This document shows, one piece after another, positions 34,814 to 42,767 of a stretch of DNA of 64,000 bases. The notes beneath the pieces were generated by a model. It saw only the letters and a program-made list of their open reading frames with translations. It did no database searches and was not told the origin of the DNA. Both the position numbers and the translations under genes were made by a program. Origin of the DNA: Catenovulum sediminis. GTDB taxonomy: Bacteria > Pseudomonadota > Gammaproteobacteria > Enterobacterales > Alteromonadaceae. Numbering within the stretch: the first letter of the stretch is position 1; each line of letters starts with the position of its first letter. Where the stretch lies: contig NZ_CP041661.1 of NCBI RefSeq assembly GCF_007289895.1, positions 682,001 to 746,000 on the forward strand, read 5' to 3'.

Positions 34814-36385
34814 CTAGCTTTCTTTATTTTCGGCTTTAAAATTCCATGGCAGGAGCCTTTCTAACTTTTCAACCGTATCTGCGTATGGTAAGGCTTTGAA
34901 TACCGCATTTAAATAGTGATACGGCTCAAGTCCATTAAGCTTAGCCGTTTCTATCAAGCTATAGTGTATTCCACTCGCATGCGCACCAGCGGGACTATCT
35001 GCAAATAACCAAGCTTTTCTGCCAACAGCAAACGGGCGGATCGCATTTTCTGCTAGGATATTGCTGATATTTAATCGGCCATCTTTACAGTAAACCGTTA
35101 ATTTGTCCCATTGGTTGTGTAAGTAAGTCATTGCTGTGCCCGTTAAACTGTCTTTGACTACTTTGGGGCGCTGCACGTCTAACCACTTTTTCAACTTGTT
35201 CAGAACAGGCACGCTTTGCGCTTGACGCGCTTGGTATTTCCCATCAGCACTCAATGATTTTATATTACGCTCTATCACATACAACTTGTTGATATAGCTG
35301 AGTGCCATATCCGCTTTACTGACTTTGGTCTTTTTACTTTTCGGTTGCACGATCTGAGCTTCTTTAAATTTACGCCTTGCATGATCCCAACACCCTAATG
35401 AGGTCAGTTTATATTCTTTGCAGACCGCATTATATCCAGCATATCCATCAGATTGCAGGTAACCTCCCGTGAATCCATCCAGCAGGCGCAAGGGTACCTC
35501 CTGACTACGCGAAGGATCATATTCAAACAGCACTGATTGTCGATTAGGCTCTCCGCCTAGAGTGACCCACATGTATTTATCACCCGTTGGGGAAGCGCCT
35601 GGTTCTTTGAGTACCTGAATGCGAGTTTCATCCGCCATTATCAGTGGGCCGTTATGTTGATACTCACGGAGTAAATGAATAAGTGGTTGAACTTGCCTTG
35701 CCAACGCGATAACCCAATTCGCTAAGGTCGCCCTTGAGATATCACCACCATAACGGCGGATGATATTTTCTAAACGATACAGTGGCATACCATCCGCGTA
35801 TTTCGACACAATCACGTAGGTCATTAAGTTCACACTGCCCATCGCTTTGGCTACAGGGTGTAATGTGACTTCAGCGGCTTTGATAATGCGCTTGTCTTGT
35901 TCATCTTTAAACACGGCTTTTTCTTGCATGTATTCCAGCACACGCACTTGAGCAGGGATGATGTCTAGCTCTTCTCGGACTTTTACAAAGAAGGTATCAA
36001 TGGCACCGGCTTTGTCTTTTTCAGATAAATAAGCGAATACTTGTTCGCGTGGTAATTTATCAGAGAAAGGTTTACGCCCTGTTTTGGTTTTTGAAGCGGT
36101 ATCAGGTAAAAGCAGTTCTTCTTGCTCTGGCTCTGCGGTGATTTCAGCTTCGTTAAACAAGTTACCTTGCTCAGCTGTGGTTTGTTCACTGCTAGACCCA
36201 AAACGTTTTTGGTTAGCAAGGTTGAGGTATTCTTCTAACAAAGCGATACGCTGTTGTTGCCAAGCAATCACTTCTGATTTTTTGTCGATAATGTCGTCTT
36301 TTTCAGACAGCAAGGCTGCCATCTCAGTCGTAGTTTCGACAGATGTAGAAGCTTGATTTGATTGAGCTTTGGGCGACATTTTCAT
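34814..36385 (-). CDS. tnpC: IS66 transposase TnpC
   Basis: 523 residues. Coiled-coil N terminus (ALLSEKDDIIDKKSEVIAWQQQRIALLEEYL) with KRFGSSSEQ, the zinc-binding/helix region, then the DDE domain: LIMADETRIQVLKEPG, YLQSDGYAGYN, CWDHARRKF, and the C-terminal LAENAIRPFAVGRKAWLFADSPAGAHASGIHYSLIETAKLNGLEPYHYL, diagnostic for IS66. Confidence 0.97.
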   Translation of the reverse strand: MKMSPKAQSNQASTSVETTTEMAALLSEKDDIIDKKSEVIAWQQQRIALLEEYLNLANQKRFGSSSEQTTAEQGNLFNEAEITAEPEQEELLLPDTASKTKTGRKPFSDKLPREQVFAYLSEKDKAGAIDTFFVKVREELDIIPAQVRVLEYMQEKAVFKDEQDKRIIKAAEVTLHPVAKAMGSVNLMTYVIVSKYADGMPLYRLENIIRRYGGDISRATLANWVIALARQVQPLIHLLREYQHNGPLIMADETRIQVLKEPGASPTGDKYMWVTLGGEPNRQSVLFEYDPSRSQEVPLRLLDGFTGGYLQSDGYAGYNAVCKEYKLTSLGCWDHARRKFKEAQIVQPKSKKTKVSKADMALSYINKLYVIERNIKSLSADGKYQARQAQSVPVLNKLKKWLDVQRPKVVKDSLTGTAMTYLHNQWDKLTVYCKDGRLNISNILAENAIRPFAVGRKAWLFADSPAGAHASGIHYSLIETAKLNGLEPYHYLNAVFKALPYADTVEKLERLLPWNFKAENKES

Positions 36386-36420
36386 GGCGGGTATTATAGC
36401 AAAGTGAGCGTCAAAAAGCC

Positions 36421-36786
36421 CTAAAAAACAGCCTCATAATGAAGTTTTTTATGGCCTTGCATAGCACTAATATCATAGCCATCGAGTAACCAATTTATCT
36501 GCTGTCCGGTTAAAGTTATCATCTCTTCATTGTTGCGTGGCCACTGGAATTTTTCTTCGGCTAAACTCTTGTAATAGAGCACGAAACCGTTGTTTTCCCA
36601 AAAGAGGCACTTTATTTTATTACGCTGGCGATTGGTGAAGGCGTATAAGTGACCTTCAAATGGATTGTGGCCAAGCTCACATTCAATAATGGCAGATAAC
36701 CCGCGAAAGGATTTTCTAAAATCAACGGGCTGACAATAAAGGTAGACTTGTGTCAGTGAGATGTTGGGGCGCATCACTTGGTTCAT
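36421..36786 (-). CDS. tnpB: IS66 accessory protein TnpB
   Basis: 121 residues: VYLYCQPVDFRKSFRGLSAIIECELGHNPFEGHLYAFTNRQRNKIKCLFWENNGFVLYYKSLAEEKFQWP, the IS66 Orf2 signature. Overlaps tnpA by four bases (ATGA). Confidence 0.97.
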   Translation of the reverse strand: MNQVMRPNISLTQVYLYCQPVDFRKSFRGLSAIIECELGHNPFEGHLYAFTNRQRNKIKCLFWENNGFVLYYKSLAEEKFQWPRNNEEMITLTGQQINWLLDGYDISAMQGHKKLHYEAVF

Positions 36787-37091
36787 GACAACACCTGGGC
36801 CAACTGTTTAACCAGCTCAAGGTTTTGGTGTGTAATACCACTGACCTTGAGGCCGTTATTCAGATGAACGCTCAGTGGTTGACTGGTTGTATAGCTTTCC
36901 ATGACTTGGACACGAGCAAATCCGTTGGTCACGGAATTAACATGGCTGGGTAAGTTAGCCAATTTATGCTTATGATAGCTTAAGCCGTTTTGACATAAAT
37001 TATGCTGACGACAATAAGCCGCTTGAGTAAGCCCTGATGCTTGCCATTGTTCGATATGTGTTTGCCAGTATTCTTGTTTAGCGGTGAGCAT
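36783..37091 (-). CDS. tnpA: IS66 accessory protein TnpA
   Basis: 102 residues, helix-turn-helix type: EYWQTHIEQWQASGLTQAAYCRQHNLCQNGLSYHKHKL. Needed for transposition of IS66 elements. First gene of the three. Confidence 0.93.
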   Translation of the reverse strand: MLTAKQEYWQTHIEQWQASGLTQAAYCRQHNLCQNGLSYHKHKLANLPSHVNSVTNGFARVQVMESYTTSQPLSVHLNNGLKVSGITHQNLELVKQLAQVLS

Positions 37092-37197
37092 GTTATTTCC
37101 TCGCGTGAATGATGAGGAAATTATGCGGCTCTGAGATCTCGAAAGTAAGAACGTTAGTTCATTAGGCGCTTACATTCTTTTAGTGTGATTTGGGCGT

Positions 37198-37629
37198 TTG
37201 TTTTGTCATTACTGCAAGGGTCAACCGTTGAACAAAGTGGTTGGTAAGCGCATTGTCTGCTCTAACCGCCATGGTCACATCGGTTGTGGCCACACTACAC
37301 AATTCGTTTTGGCTGAGCACATACCCAATCGACAATACAATGCTCTGCATTTAAGTTTATTCATTCTGTTATTACTGGCTAATGTCTCTGTTGTTAAAGC
37401 TTATCAACAGGTCACTCAGCAATTTGAAACCCGCCATGCTTGGCGTTGGCTTGCGTGTTTAAAAATCAATATCACCCATTATCGTTTATTGTTGCAATTT
37501 TCTTTGCCGTTACATCACTCAAGTGGCACTCAACATCCTATTTTTGCAACCTTGGCGTCACTTTGTCACATATTCACAGGCTCAGTCTGTCTTGAGTTTC
37601 AATTTAATGCGCAACGGGCTTTTATATAA
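37198..37629 (+). CDS. Zinc-ribbon/membrane protein of the transposon, second copy
   Basis: About 143 residues from a TTG; the true start may be absent. Reads FCHYCKGQPLNKVVGKRIVCSNRHGHIGCGHTTQFVLAEHIPNRQYN, closely parallel to the first copy, then a hydrophobic helix (LSLFILLLLANVSVV) and a Trp/His-rich tail. The DNA at 37198-37250 is also the tail of the first copy in another frame, so this looks like a fused or partly duplicated gene. Followed by a gap of about 185 bases before tniA. Function likely as a partner of TniA/TniB. Confidence 0.55.
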   Translation: MFCHYCKGQPLNKVVGKRIVCSNRHGHIGCGHTTQFVLAEHIPNRQYNALHLSLFILLLLANVSVVKAYQQVTQQFETRHAWRWLACLKINITHYRLLLQFSLPLHHSSGTQHPIFATLASLCHIFTGSVCLEFQFNAQRAFI

Positions 37630-37814
37630 CCTGCCAATTGGCGTTTTTATCAGGTTTCCATTTTTTGTAACCATTAATTTCCCTAGTTGTTGTCGTATTG
37701 TTGGCTCATCTATTCCACATTTAATCGCCCCACATCAGCCGTCAGTCGGTTGCCTTGTGTTTTTTTATTAAGGTCGCGTAAACCTTTTTAATCCATTACA
37801 AGGACTTCTCTTTT

Positions 37815-39056
37815 ATGAATCAATTAAAAGCCAATAAACCCCCACTGGAAATTCGCCTACAAGTGTTAAGCGCTGTCGATTATGCCAAACGCTCTACCAT
37901 TAAAGCGCGCATTCAAGATGTGGCAACACGTACTTTTGTAGATAAACAAACCAATATTCAATACCAATTTACTTGGCGCACCATTAGCACTTGGGTGTAT
38001 CGCTTTAAAAAGCATGGCGTAACCACTTTAGACAATAAAACTCGCTTAGATAAAAATCACTACCGCAAAGTGCAACCTAATGAGCTTGCCGAAGCCATTC
38101 ATGAAGTGTTACCAACCCTTGGGCGCAGTAAAAATGGTCATGTGCCTAAAATGGCTTTATATCGGCGTTTATTAGCCAATGGGTTGTTTAAACGTTCACA
38201 ATTATCACAAACCTCTTTTTATCGAATGGTCAGTACACATGGCTTGTTAGACAGTGAGCAGTGCCAAAAACTACGCCAGTCTTTTGCGATGCAGTTTAGT
38301 AATGAGCTGTGGCAAGCGGACACTATGTATGGTCCCTGTGTGACGGATGATGAAGGGAGAAAACGCAAAACCTTTTTAATCGCCTTTATTGATGATGCTT
38401 CACGCTTAATTACCCATGCTGAGTTTTTCTATGCCGACAATACCACCAACATGTGTGATGCCTTTCGCACCGCCTTGTTTAAACGCGGTAAACCGATGCG
38501 CTTGTACTTTGATAATGGCAGTAATTATACCTCTAAAGAAATTTTGCAAGCTTGTGTGCGCTTGGATATTCATCTGTCCCATGCCCCCATTCGAGACGGT
38601 GCAGCTAAAGGTAAAATTGAACGATTCTTTCGGCGTTTTCGTGACCAGTTCTTAGTGGATAACCCTGACATTACCTCATTAGATGAGCTCAATGATAAAA
38701 CCAATGATTGGGTTGAGCACAGTTATAACAGCCAGTTTCATTTTGGCATTCAAATGACCCCTTTGGATAGGTTTTGTTTAGATTTAAATCGCATTCAATT
38801 TATTGCCGATGATGAATTTACCGAGGAGGTATTTTTTGTAGAGCAAGACCGTAAGGTGTCTAAAACCAATGTCTTTTCAATTCATAAACAACAATTTGAA
38901 TGTCCTGTTGATTTACGCGGTAAAACGATACAGGTTAGGTTTAACCGCAGCGTACTAGACAAGTTTATTGTTTATTACCAAGACAAACGCATGGGGCAAG
39001 CCACTTGTTTAGATTTACACGCCAATGCCATCCGACATATGCGGGGTGATGTATGA
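37815..39056 (+). CDS. TniA/TnsB-like DDE transposase
   Basis: 413 residues with AAGGA upstream. An N-terminal helix-turn-helix region (about 1-130; TWRTISTWVYRFKKHGVTTLDNKTR), then the integrase core: ELWQADTMYGPCV (Asp), RLYFDNGSNYTS (Asp) and AAKGKIERFFRRFRDQF (Glu), then a beta-barrel tail. These are the catalytic triad residues of the rve family. It overlaps the ATPase gene by four bases, as in TniA-TniB and TnsB-TnsC pairs. Confidence 0.93.
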   Translation: MNQLKANKPPLEIRLQVLSAVDYAKRSTIKARIQDVATRTFVDKQTNIQYQFTWRTISTWVYRFKKHGVTTLDNKTRLDKNHYRKVQPNELAEAIHEVLPTLGRSKNGHVPKMALYRRLLANGLFKRSQLSQTSFYRMVSTHGLLDSEQCQKLRQSFAMQFSNELWQADTMYGPCVTDDEGRKRKTFLIAFIDDASRLITHAEFFYADNTTNMCDAFRTALFKRGKPMRLYFDNGSNYTSKEILQACVRLDIHLSHAPIRDGAAKGKIERFFRRFRDQFLVDNPDITSLDELNDKTNDWVEHSYNSQFHFGIQMTPLDRFCLDLNRIQFIADDEFTEEVFFVEQDRKVSKTNVFSIHKQQFECPVDLRGKTIQVRFNRSVLDKFIVYYQDKRMGQATCLDLHANAIRHMRGDV

Positions 39057-39862
39057 TTTCTAGTGTATTTGCCATTACCAAAGAGCCGTTTAATCGCACA
39101 CATTTGTCTTTGTTACCGCAACAAAAACACATTGTTGATATTATTAAAATTCACGCTGCACAAGGTGGGTTTTCTGTCATTATTGGTGAGCCTGGTGTCG
39201 GTAAAAGTGTATTGCGCGAGCATATTGAAAGTTGGTGCAATGAGCGTGATACCTCTGTGGTCTCAGTTTCTAGAACCATGCATACTTACTTGAATATTTT
39301 AAAACAATTGGCCTTGTCATTTAAATTAGATGTACCTGCTAAAGATTTAGAAACCGAGCTGATTAAAGCCGCCTTTGAGCATGTTCGCCAACGTAAAACA
39401 CTATACACCTTAATTGATGAAGCGCATTTGTTGAACATGGAAACGTTACGTAAATTGCGTTTGTTGTTTGAGAAATTCCCGAAAAAACACAATTTAGTTT
39501 TATTGGGGCAGCCAGATTTATTGCATTATCTATCGCTGAACATAAATGCCGATATTAAGTCGCGCATTACCTTTTCTCAGGCCATTAAACCACTGAATGA
39601 TGATGACCTTGAACGCTATATTATCAAGGAACTAGAGACTGCTAAAATAGGTATCAATACCTTTGACTCTGCTGCCATTGAGGTCATATTACGCTCGGCA
39701 AATGGTAACTTACGTTTATGCCGTAATCTTTGTTATGCCAGTTTGATTGAAGACTGTCGCGAGGCCCAAAAGATGGTCACCATCAGCCATGTGAACAATG
39801 TACTGATTCAACCACATTGGCGCAGCCATGAAGAATTGATTAAGCAACAGGTGGCATCATGA
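39053..39862 (+). CDS. TniB/ExeA-like AAA ATPase of transposon
   Basis: 269 residues. Walker A GEPGVGKS (about residues 44-51), Walker B LYTLIDEAH, and arginine-finger region LVLLGQPDLLHYLSLNINADIKSRITFSQ. Such ATPases choose target DNA and activate the transposase. ATGA overlap with both the transposase gene upstream and the small gene downstream. Confidence 0.93.
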   Translation: MISSVFAITKEPFNRTHLSLLPQQKHIVDIIKIHAAQGGFSVIIGEPGVGKSVLREHIESWCNERDTSVVSVSRTMHTYLNILKQLALSFKLDVPAKDLETELIKAAFEHVRQRKTLYTLIDEAHLLNMETLRKLRLLFEKFPKKHNLVLLGQPDLLHYLSLNINADIKSRITFSQAIKPLNDDDLERYIIKELETAKIGINTFDSAAIEVILRSANGNLRLCRNLCYASLIEDCREAQKMVTISHVNNVLIQPHWRSHEELIKQQVAS

Positions 39863-40026
39863 AAATATTGCAAACAACTCAATACCTAAGTGCTGAAGAC
39901 GCCGAGTCGATCATACAGTTCTTGGATGATATCCGCGAAATGCTAATCGCGCATTATGGTGAGGAAATACGTCAACATCATCGTAGTCGTTTAAAACTCG
40001 AAGAAAATGGGCAGAAAAATGAATAG
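39859..40026 (+). CDS. 55-residue protein of the transposon
   Basis: Too short for most gene calls. ATG at 39859 overlaps the ATPase stop (ATGA), and the frame runs to TAG at 40024-40026. MKILQTTQYLSAEDAESIIQF begins an acidic helix, followed by LDDIREMLIAHYGEEIRQHHRSRLKLEENGQ. No known motif. Tight coupling to the ATPase gene suggests a transposition cofactor or regulator. Confidence 0.6.
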   Translation: MKILQTTQYLSAEDAESIIQFLDDIREMLIAHYGEEIRQHHRSRLKLEENGQKNE

Positions 40027-40311
40027 TTAAACCTAATATGCCGAATCATCATACGCCCAACGCCTGAGTTAAATACTCGGGCGTTTTCCGTTTTATCGAG
40101 GTGGTAATTTGACCTTATTTGGAAAATTGCCAGCTCCATCCAATACGACAACAAATTGGTTAAGAGTATGATTGGAGTTGGTAAATTGTACGGTATGAAT
40201 TTGGTAACGCCGAAAAATCGTTCGATATTAGCGTGGTAAAAACGTCATATTTTGGCCAAATCTTACGATATTTTGCTTGGTAAAAAGTATGACGTTATTT
40301 TTGTAAACTAC
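40027..40311. other. Right end of TniA/TniB transposon with TTGGTAA boxes
   Basis: No gene. TGGTAA-type boxes occur near 40102, 40156, 40178, 40201, 40234 and 40278; two of them continue as TGGTAAAAACGTCATA and TGGTAAAAAGTATGACGT, which share a core. They are likely transposase binding sites. The last box lies about 35 bases from the inferred end at 40312. Confidence 0.6.
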
Positions 40312-40595
40312 AGTTTGTGAGTGAAATGCTAGATGCTGTGATACAGCAAAACTCTTGAGGCAAAGCGGCTAAGCGATAGCCGCTAAGAAAAAAACAGAGT
40401 TAAACATTTAGATGTGCGCACTCTAATTTAGTTATTAAATTCAATACATTAGTTAAAATAGCGCATCTAAAAATTTAAGCGTTTTAGATGAAATGCACTC
40501 GTTTTTTTGTATATATTTCAGATATATAACACCTAATGCAGATGCTGCATAGGGTGTGATAGTCATTCCGTTCTAAAATCGAAGATTTTTAGGGT
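40312..40595 (+). repeat. 284-bp repeat A' with XRE gene remnant
   Basis: Close direct copy of 53945-54231. Starts with the last 15 or so codons of the XRE gene (VSEMLDAVIQQNS and stop), then the hairpin GCGGCTA/TAGCCGC (40375-40392), AT-rich sequence, the inverted pair ACACCTAATGCAG / CTGCATAGGGTGT, and AAAATCGAAGATTTT. It ends just before the last immunity gene of the array. The transposon end abuts it, so an earlier second XRE gene was truncated here. Confidence 0.85.
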
Positions 40596-40600
40596 GGAAA

Positions 40601-41176
40601 TTAGTTAGAAAAATATTCAAAAAAATATACCCCTAAATAACAAACTGCAGCTAAGGAGAACAAAAAGCTTAAAAGAATAATCAAGCCATTAGCTCCAAAC
40701 GCAATTAATAACCAACCAGAGCAAAACACGCCAATATAGGAACTAACAACTACTACATTTTTATTTATACCTTTGCCCTGCGTATGGGCAGTGTTTATAT
40801 CTGCTCGTGAATGCTCACTTTTCAGCATATATAAAACCATACCAAAACAAAACACGATCACTAAACATTCTACGACAACAAGGTATGGGTTTAAGGCGTA
40901 AGAAATGTTCAAACACACCCAACTCAATAATGCAAAAGAAATAAAATGAACAGAAAGCAACCAAAATAAGAATGGCTTACATTTAATACTGTTTACATTG
41001 TGATAAAAATAGAATGCAAGGCATAAGGAATAAAGCAAGTTGAATAAGGCTAGTAAACTTTCCATAGAATGCTGCAACACGCTACTTTTAGAAACAAAAA
41101 ATAACACAACAATAGAGCTGATACTATTGAAAGCACCAGCCCCCTGTATCTTGGCTTTAATTCGTGAATCGACCAT
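40601..41176 (-). CDS. Candidate immunity protein 6, integral membrane
   Basis: 191 residues with about six hydrophobic helices (SISSIVVLFFVS, LLALFNLLYSLCLAFYFY, FLFWLLSVHFISFALLSWV, YLVVVECLVIVFCFGMVLYML, and two near the end). It starts six bases after the stop of toxin cassette 6. A multi-pass membrane immunity protein fits a toxin that attacks the inner membrane, and the partner toxin carries a glycine-rich hydrophobic tail. Family not recognised; role inferred from position. Confidence 0.6.
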   Translation of the reverse strand: MVDSRIKAKIQGAGAFNSISSIVVLFFVSKSSVLQHSMESLLALFNLLYSLCLAFYFYHNVNSIKCKPFLFWLLSVHFISFALLSWVCLNISYALNPYLVVVECLVIVFCFGMVLYMLKSEHSRADINTAHTQGKGINKNVVVVSSYIGVFCSGWLLIAFGANGLIILLSFLFSLAAVCYLGVYFFEYFSN

Positions 41177-41182
41177 TTAAAC

Positions 41183-42349
41183 CTACAAAGATTTCCAGAA
41201 GTTTCTTGAGCCAGATGTACTATAAGCACTCTCAATTGACCAAGCGGTGACTGCAGCAACCCCCAACCCGACAATAGCTCCAACTGCAGTCCCTATAATT
41301 GGAACTACAGAGCCTACAGCAGCACCTGCAGCGGTAGCCCCGATAAAGGTACCAACACCAATACCCACTGCGCCAGATACGACGGCTTTAGCGCCATCAT
41401 GCGCTGCGTCTACTGCAAAATTTTGTGCTGTGAATTCCTTATCGTGGCTTGCAGCAAATTCAGAACCGACATAATTATATGCCGCATATTCTAGTGAAGT
41501 GCCAATTAGAGATATTAATGGTGCTGCTTTTAAACCCTCCAATGCAACTAAATTAGCTTGAGTTCTCGGGCTAAGAGCTTCATTCCAAACAGGTTTGGAT
41601 ACAACTTGCCCTGTATCAGTAATTTCAAAAACATAACGGCTATCCCAAGGACTAGCATTACTGACAATGGTCTTCCCTAAATTTAAACTACCGTTATAGA
41701 TCTTTGGTGATACACCAGCGAGGCTGCTTGAAATGCCTGATATATCATGCATAGTCCCAGGAGAACTTTGGACACCGAATACTTCATTTTCAACACCACT
41801 AAATCCTAACCAAGATACAATCGTCTGTTTCAATTTCAGTTCATTTTGCTGCGAACGTGAACGCAGGTTTTGCTGGAGTTTAACTGCACCATCCCAATCA
41901 AACTCAGTTGAAAAATCAACACCATTGTATTTGTCTAGATGAACAGTTTGCATACGGCGCTCATATGCAATTTGTCGATTTCTCGAAGCTTCATCTCGTT
42001 GGAATTGATTTGCTAAGACTGTATTATCAAGTTCGCGCATGCCTGCTTGGGCAGCAGATAACCCCTCTCGACTACGTTTAAATGTCGCTTCTCGGTTTTT
42101 ATCTATTTTCTGACTTCGAGCAACAATAAAAGCTTCATACTTTGCATCAATGCTCTTACCTAAATTTTCTTGAGCTTTGGTTGTGTCAATATCTGTTGGC
42201 ATGGTGGTGATTTTCTCGGAAATTTCCTTACGGCCGTTTTCAATTAACCCTTTTTCAAGAGCTTTGGAAATCGCATTTGCTTTAGATTGACTTTCCAACT
42301 GAGATTTGGTTGGCGAACCTTTCATCCCCTCAACAATGCTATTCCCCAA
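41183..42349 (-). CDS. Orphan toxin cassette 6, probable pore-forming tail
   Basis: The frame reads NAFGNALGNSIVEGM directly after a TAA, so translation has no ATG before the seam; the TTG at 42349 is only a nominal start. After the seam comes a helical linker with VARSQK and YERRMQTVHL, then a C-terminal 90 residues rich in Gly, Ala and Val (AVVSGAVGIGVGTFIGATA and AAVGSVVPIIGTAVGAIVG): a glycine-zipper pattern typical of membrane-inserting toxins. Ends SRNFWKSL. Silent until joined to the Rhs gene (inference). Confidence 0.8.
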   Translation of the reverse strand: MGNSIVEGMKGSPTKSQLESQSKANAISKALEKGLIENGRKEISEKITTMPTDIDTTKAQENLGKSIDAKYEAFIVARSQKIDKNREATFKRSREGLSAAQAGMRELDNTVLANQFQRDEASRNRQIAYERRMQTVHLDKYNGVDFSTEFDWDGAVKLQQNLRSRSQQNELKLKQTIVSWLGFSGVENEVFGVQSSPGTMHDISGISSSLAGVSPKIYNGSLNLGKTIVSNASPWDSRYVFEITDTGQVVSKPVWNEALSPRTQANLVALEGLKAAPLISLIGTSLEYAAYNYVGSEFAASHDKEFTAQNFAVDAAHDGAKAVVSGAVGIGVGTFIGATAAGAAVGSVVPIIGTAVGAIVGLGVAAVTAWSIESAYSTSGSRNFWKSL

Positions 42350-42398
42350 TGCATTGCCAAAAGCATTTTACTGATGGCTGTCCTTATAAATTTCAGTC

Positions 42399-42421
42399 TA
42401 GCGGCTAACAAATAGCCGCTA
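42399..42421. other. Hairpin after immunity gene 5
   Basis: TAGCGGCTA / TAGCCGCTA with a five-base loop between immunity gene 5 and toxin cassette 6. The same GCGGCTA stem recurs in repeats A and A'. No T run on the transcribed strand, so not a classic terminator. Confidence 0.5.
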
Positions 42422-42433
42422 ATTATCATAGAT

Positions 42434-42766
42434 TTAACTGTCGCCTCGCTTCGCGAGTGCATCTTCTACTATTTTTTTCAATTCAACAGGAATTCCGCCT
42501 GTGATTTCAACGCTAAAATCAGCATAAGCAGAATATACATTCTTAACTTGACCCAAAGGTGCATCAGAATGGAATATACCTCGGCAAGGGATCTCCTCCC
42601 ATTTTAAAGGGCTAATAATTTGTCCCTTATCTATTTTCTCAAATAATGGAAGCAAGGTATGTAAAGCGTCCGCTGCATAAATTTTATTAGAATCGTCACT
42701 CTTTGCTAATTCTGTCAGTAAAACACATAATCTTGATGCTCGCTTTTCTAACTCAAATTGGTTCAT
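42434..42766 (-). CDS. Candidate immunity protein 5, soluble
   Basis: 110 residues without signal or membrane helix, so cytoplasmic. It starts one base after the toxin stop. The sequence is acidic and mostly helical with a YSAYADFSVEITGG strand. No family recognised. A soluble immunity protein suits a toxin acting in the cytoplasm, in agreement with the NAD-glycohydrolase-like tail proposed for cassette 5. Confidence 0.6.
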   Translation of the reverse strand: MNQFELEKRASRLCVLLTELAKSDDSNKIYAADALHTLLPLFEKIDKGQIISPLKWEEIPCRGIFHSDAPLGQVKNVYSAYADFSVEITGGIPVELKKIVEDALAKRGDS

Positions 42767-42767
42767 A

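Larger units (their letters stand above)
34789..37173 (-). mobile_element. IS66-family insertion sequence, complete
   Basis: 2385 bases with ends GTAAGCGCTCAATGAACCTAC (left) and, on the complementary strand, GTAAGCGCCTAATGAACTAAC (right). A perfect 8-base target duplication ATTCTTTT lies at 34781-34788 and 37174-37181, the size expected for IS66. Carries tnpA, tnpB and tnpC, all intact. Confidence 0.96.
34434..40311 (+). mobile_element. TniA/TniB-type transposon, interrupted by IS66 (ends approximate)
   Basis: Contains a zinc-ribbon gene (split), a DDE transposase, an AAA ATPase and a small ORF, all on the plus strand. Both ends hold scattered TTGGTAA boxes: TTACCAA at 34437 and TGGTAA-like sites to 34530 on the left; at least six between 40100 and 40285 on the right. 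Such multiple sites are known for TnsB/TniA-type transposases. The right end probably finishes at CA 40312. No target duplication was found, and the flanks differ (Rhs gene left, XRE remnant right), so a deletion or rearrangement accompanied or followed insertion. Confidence 0.65.

Noticed and set aside
37523-37771. 82-codon plus-strand frame after the zinc-ribbon gene
   Set aside because: Overlaps the better-supported frame at 37198 and has no clear start; at most a decayed tail.
34396-40312. TGTAATTTAC / GTAAACTACA as the exact ends of the TniA/TniB transposon
   Set aside because: The left copy lies inside sequence that still reads as Rhs protein, and no 5-base target duplication matches.
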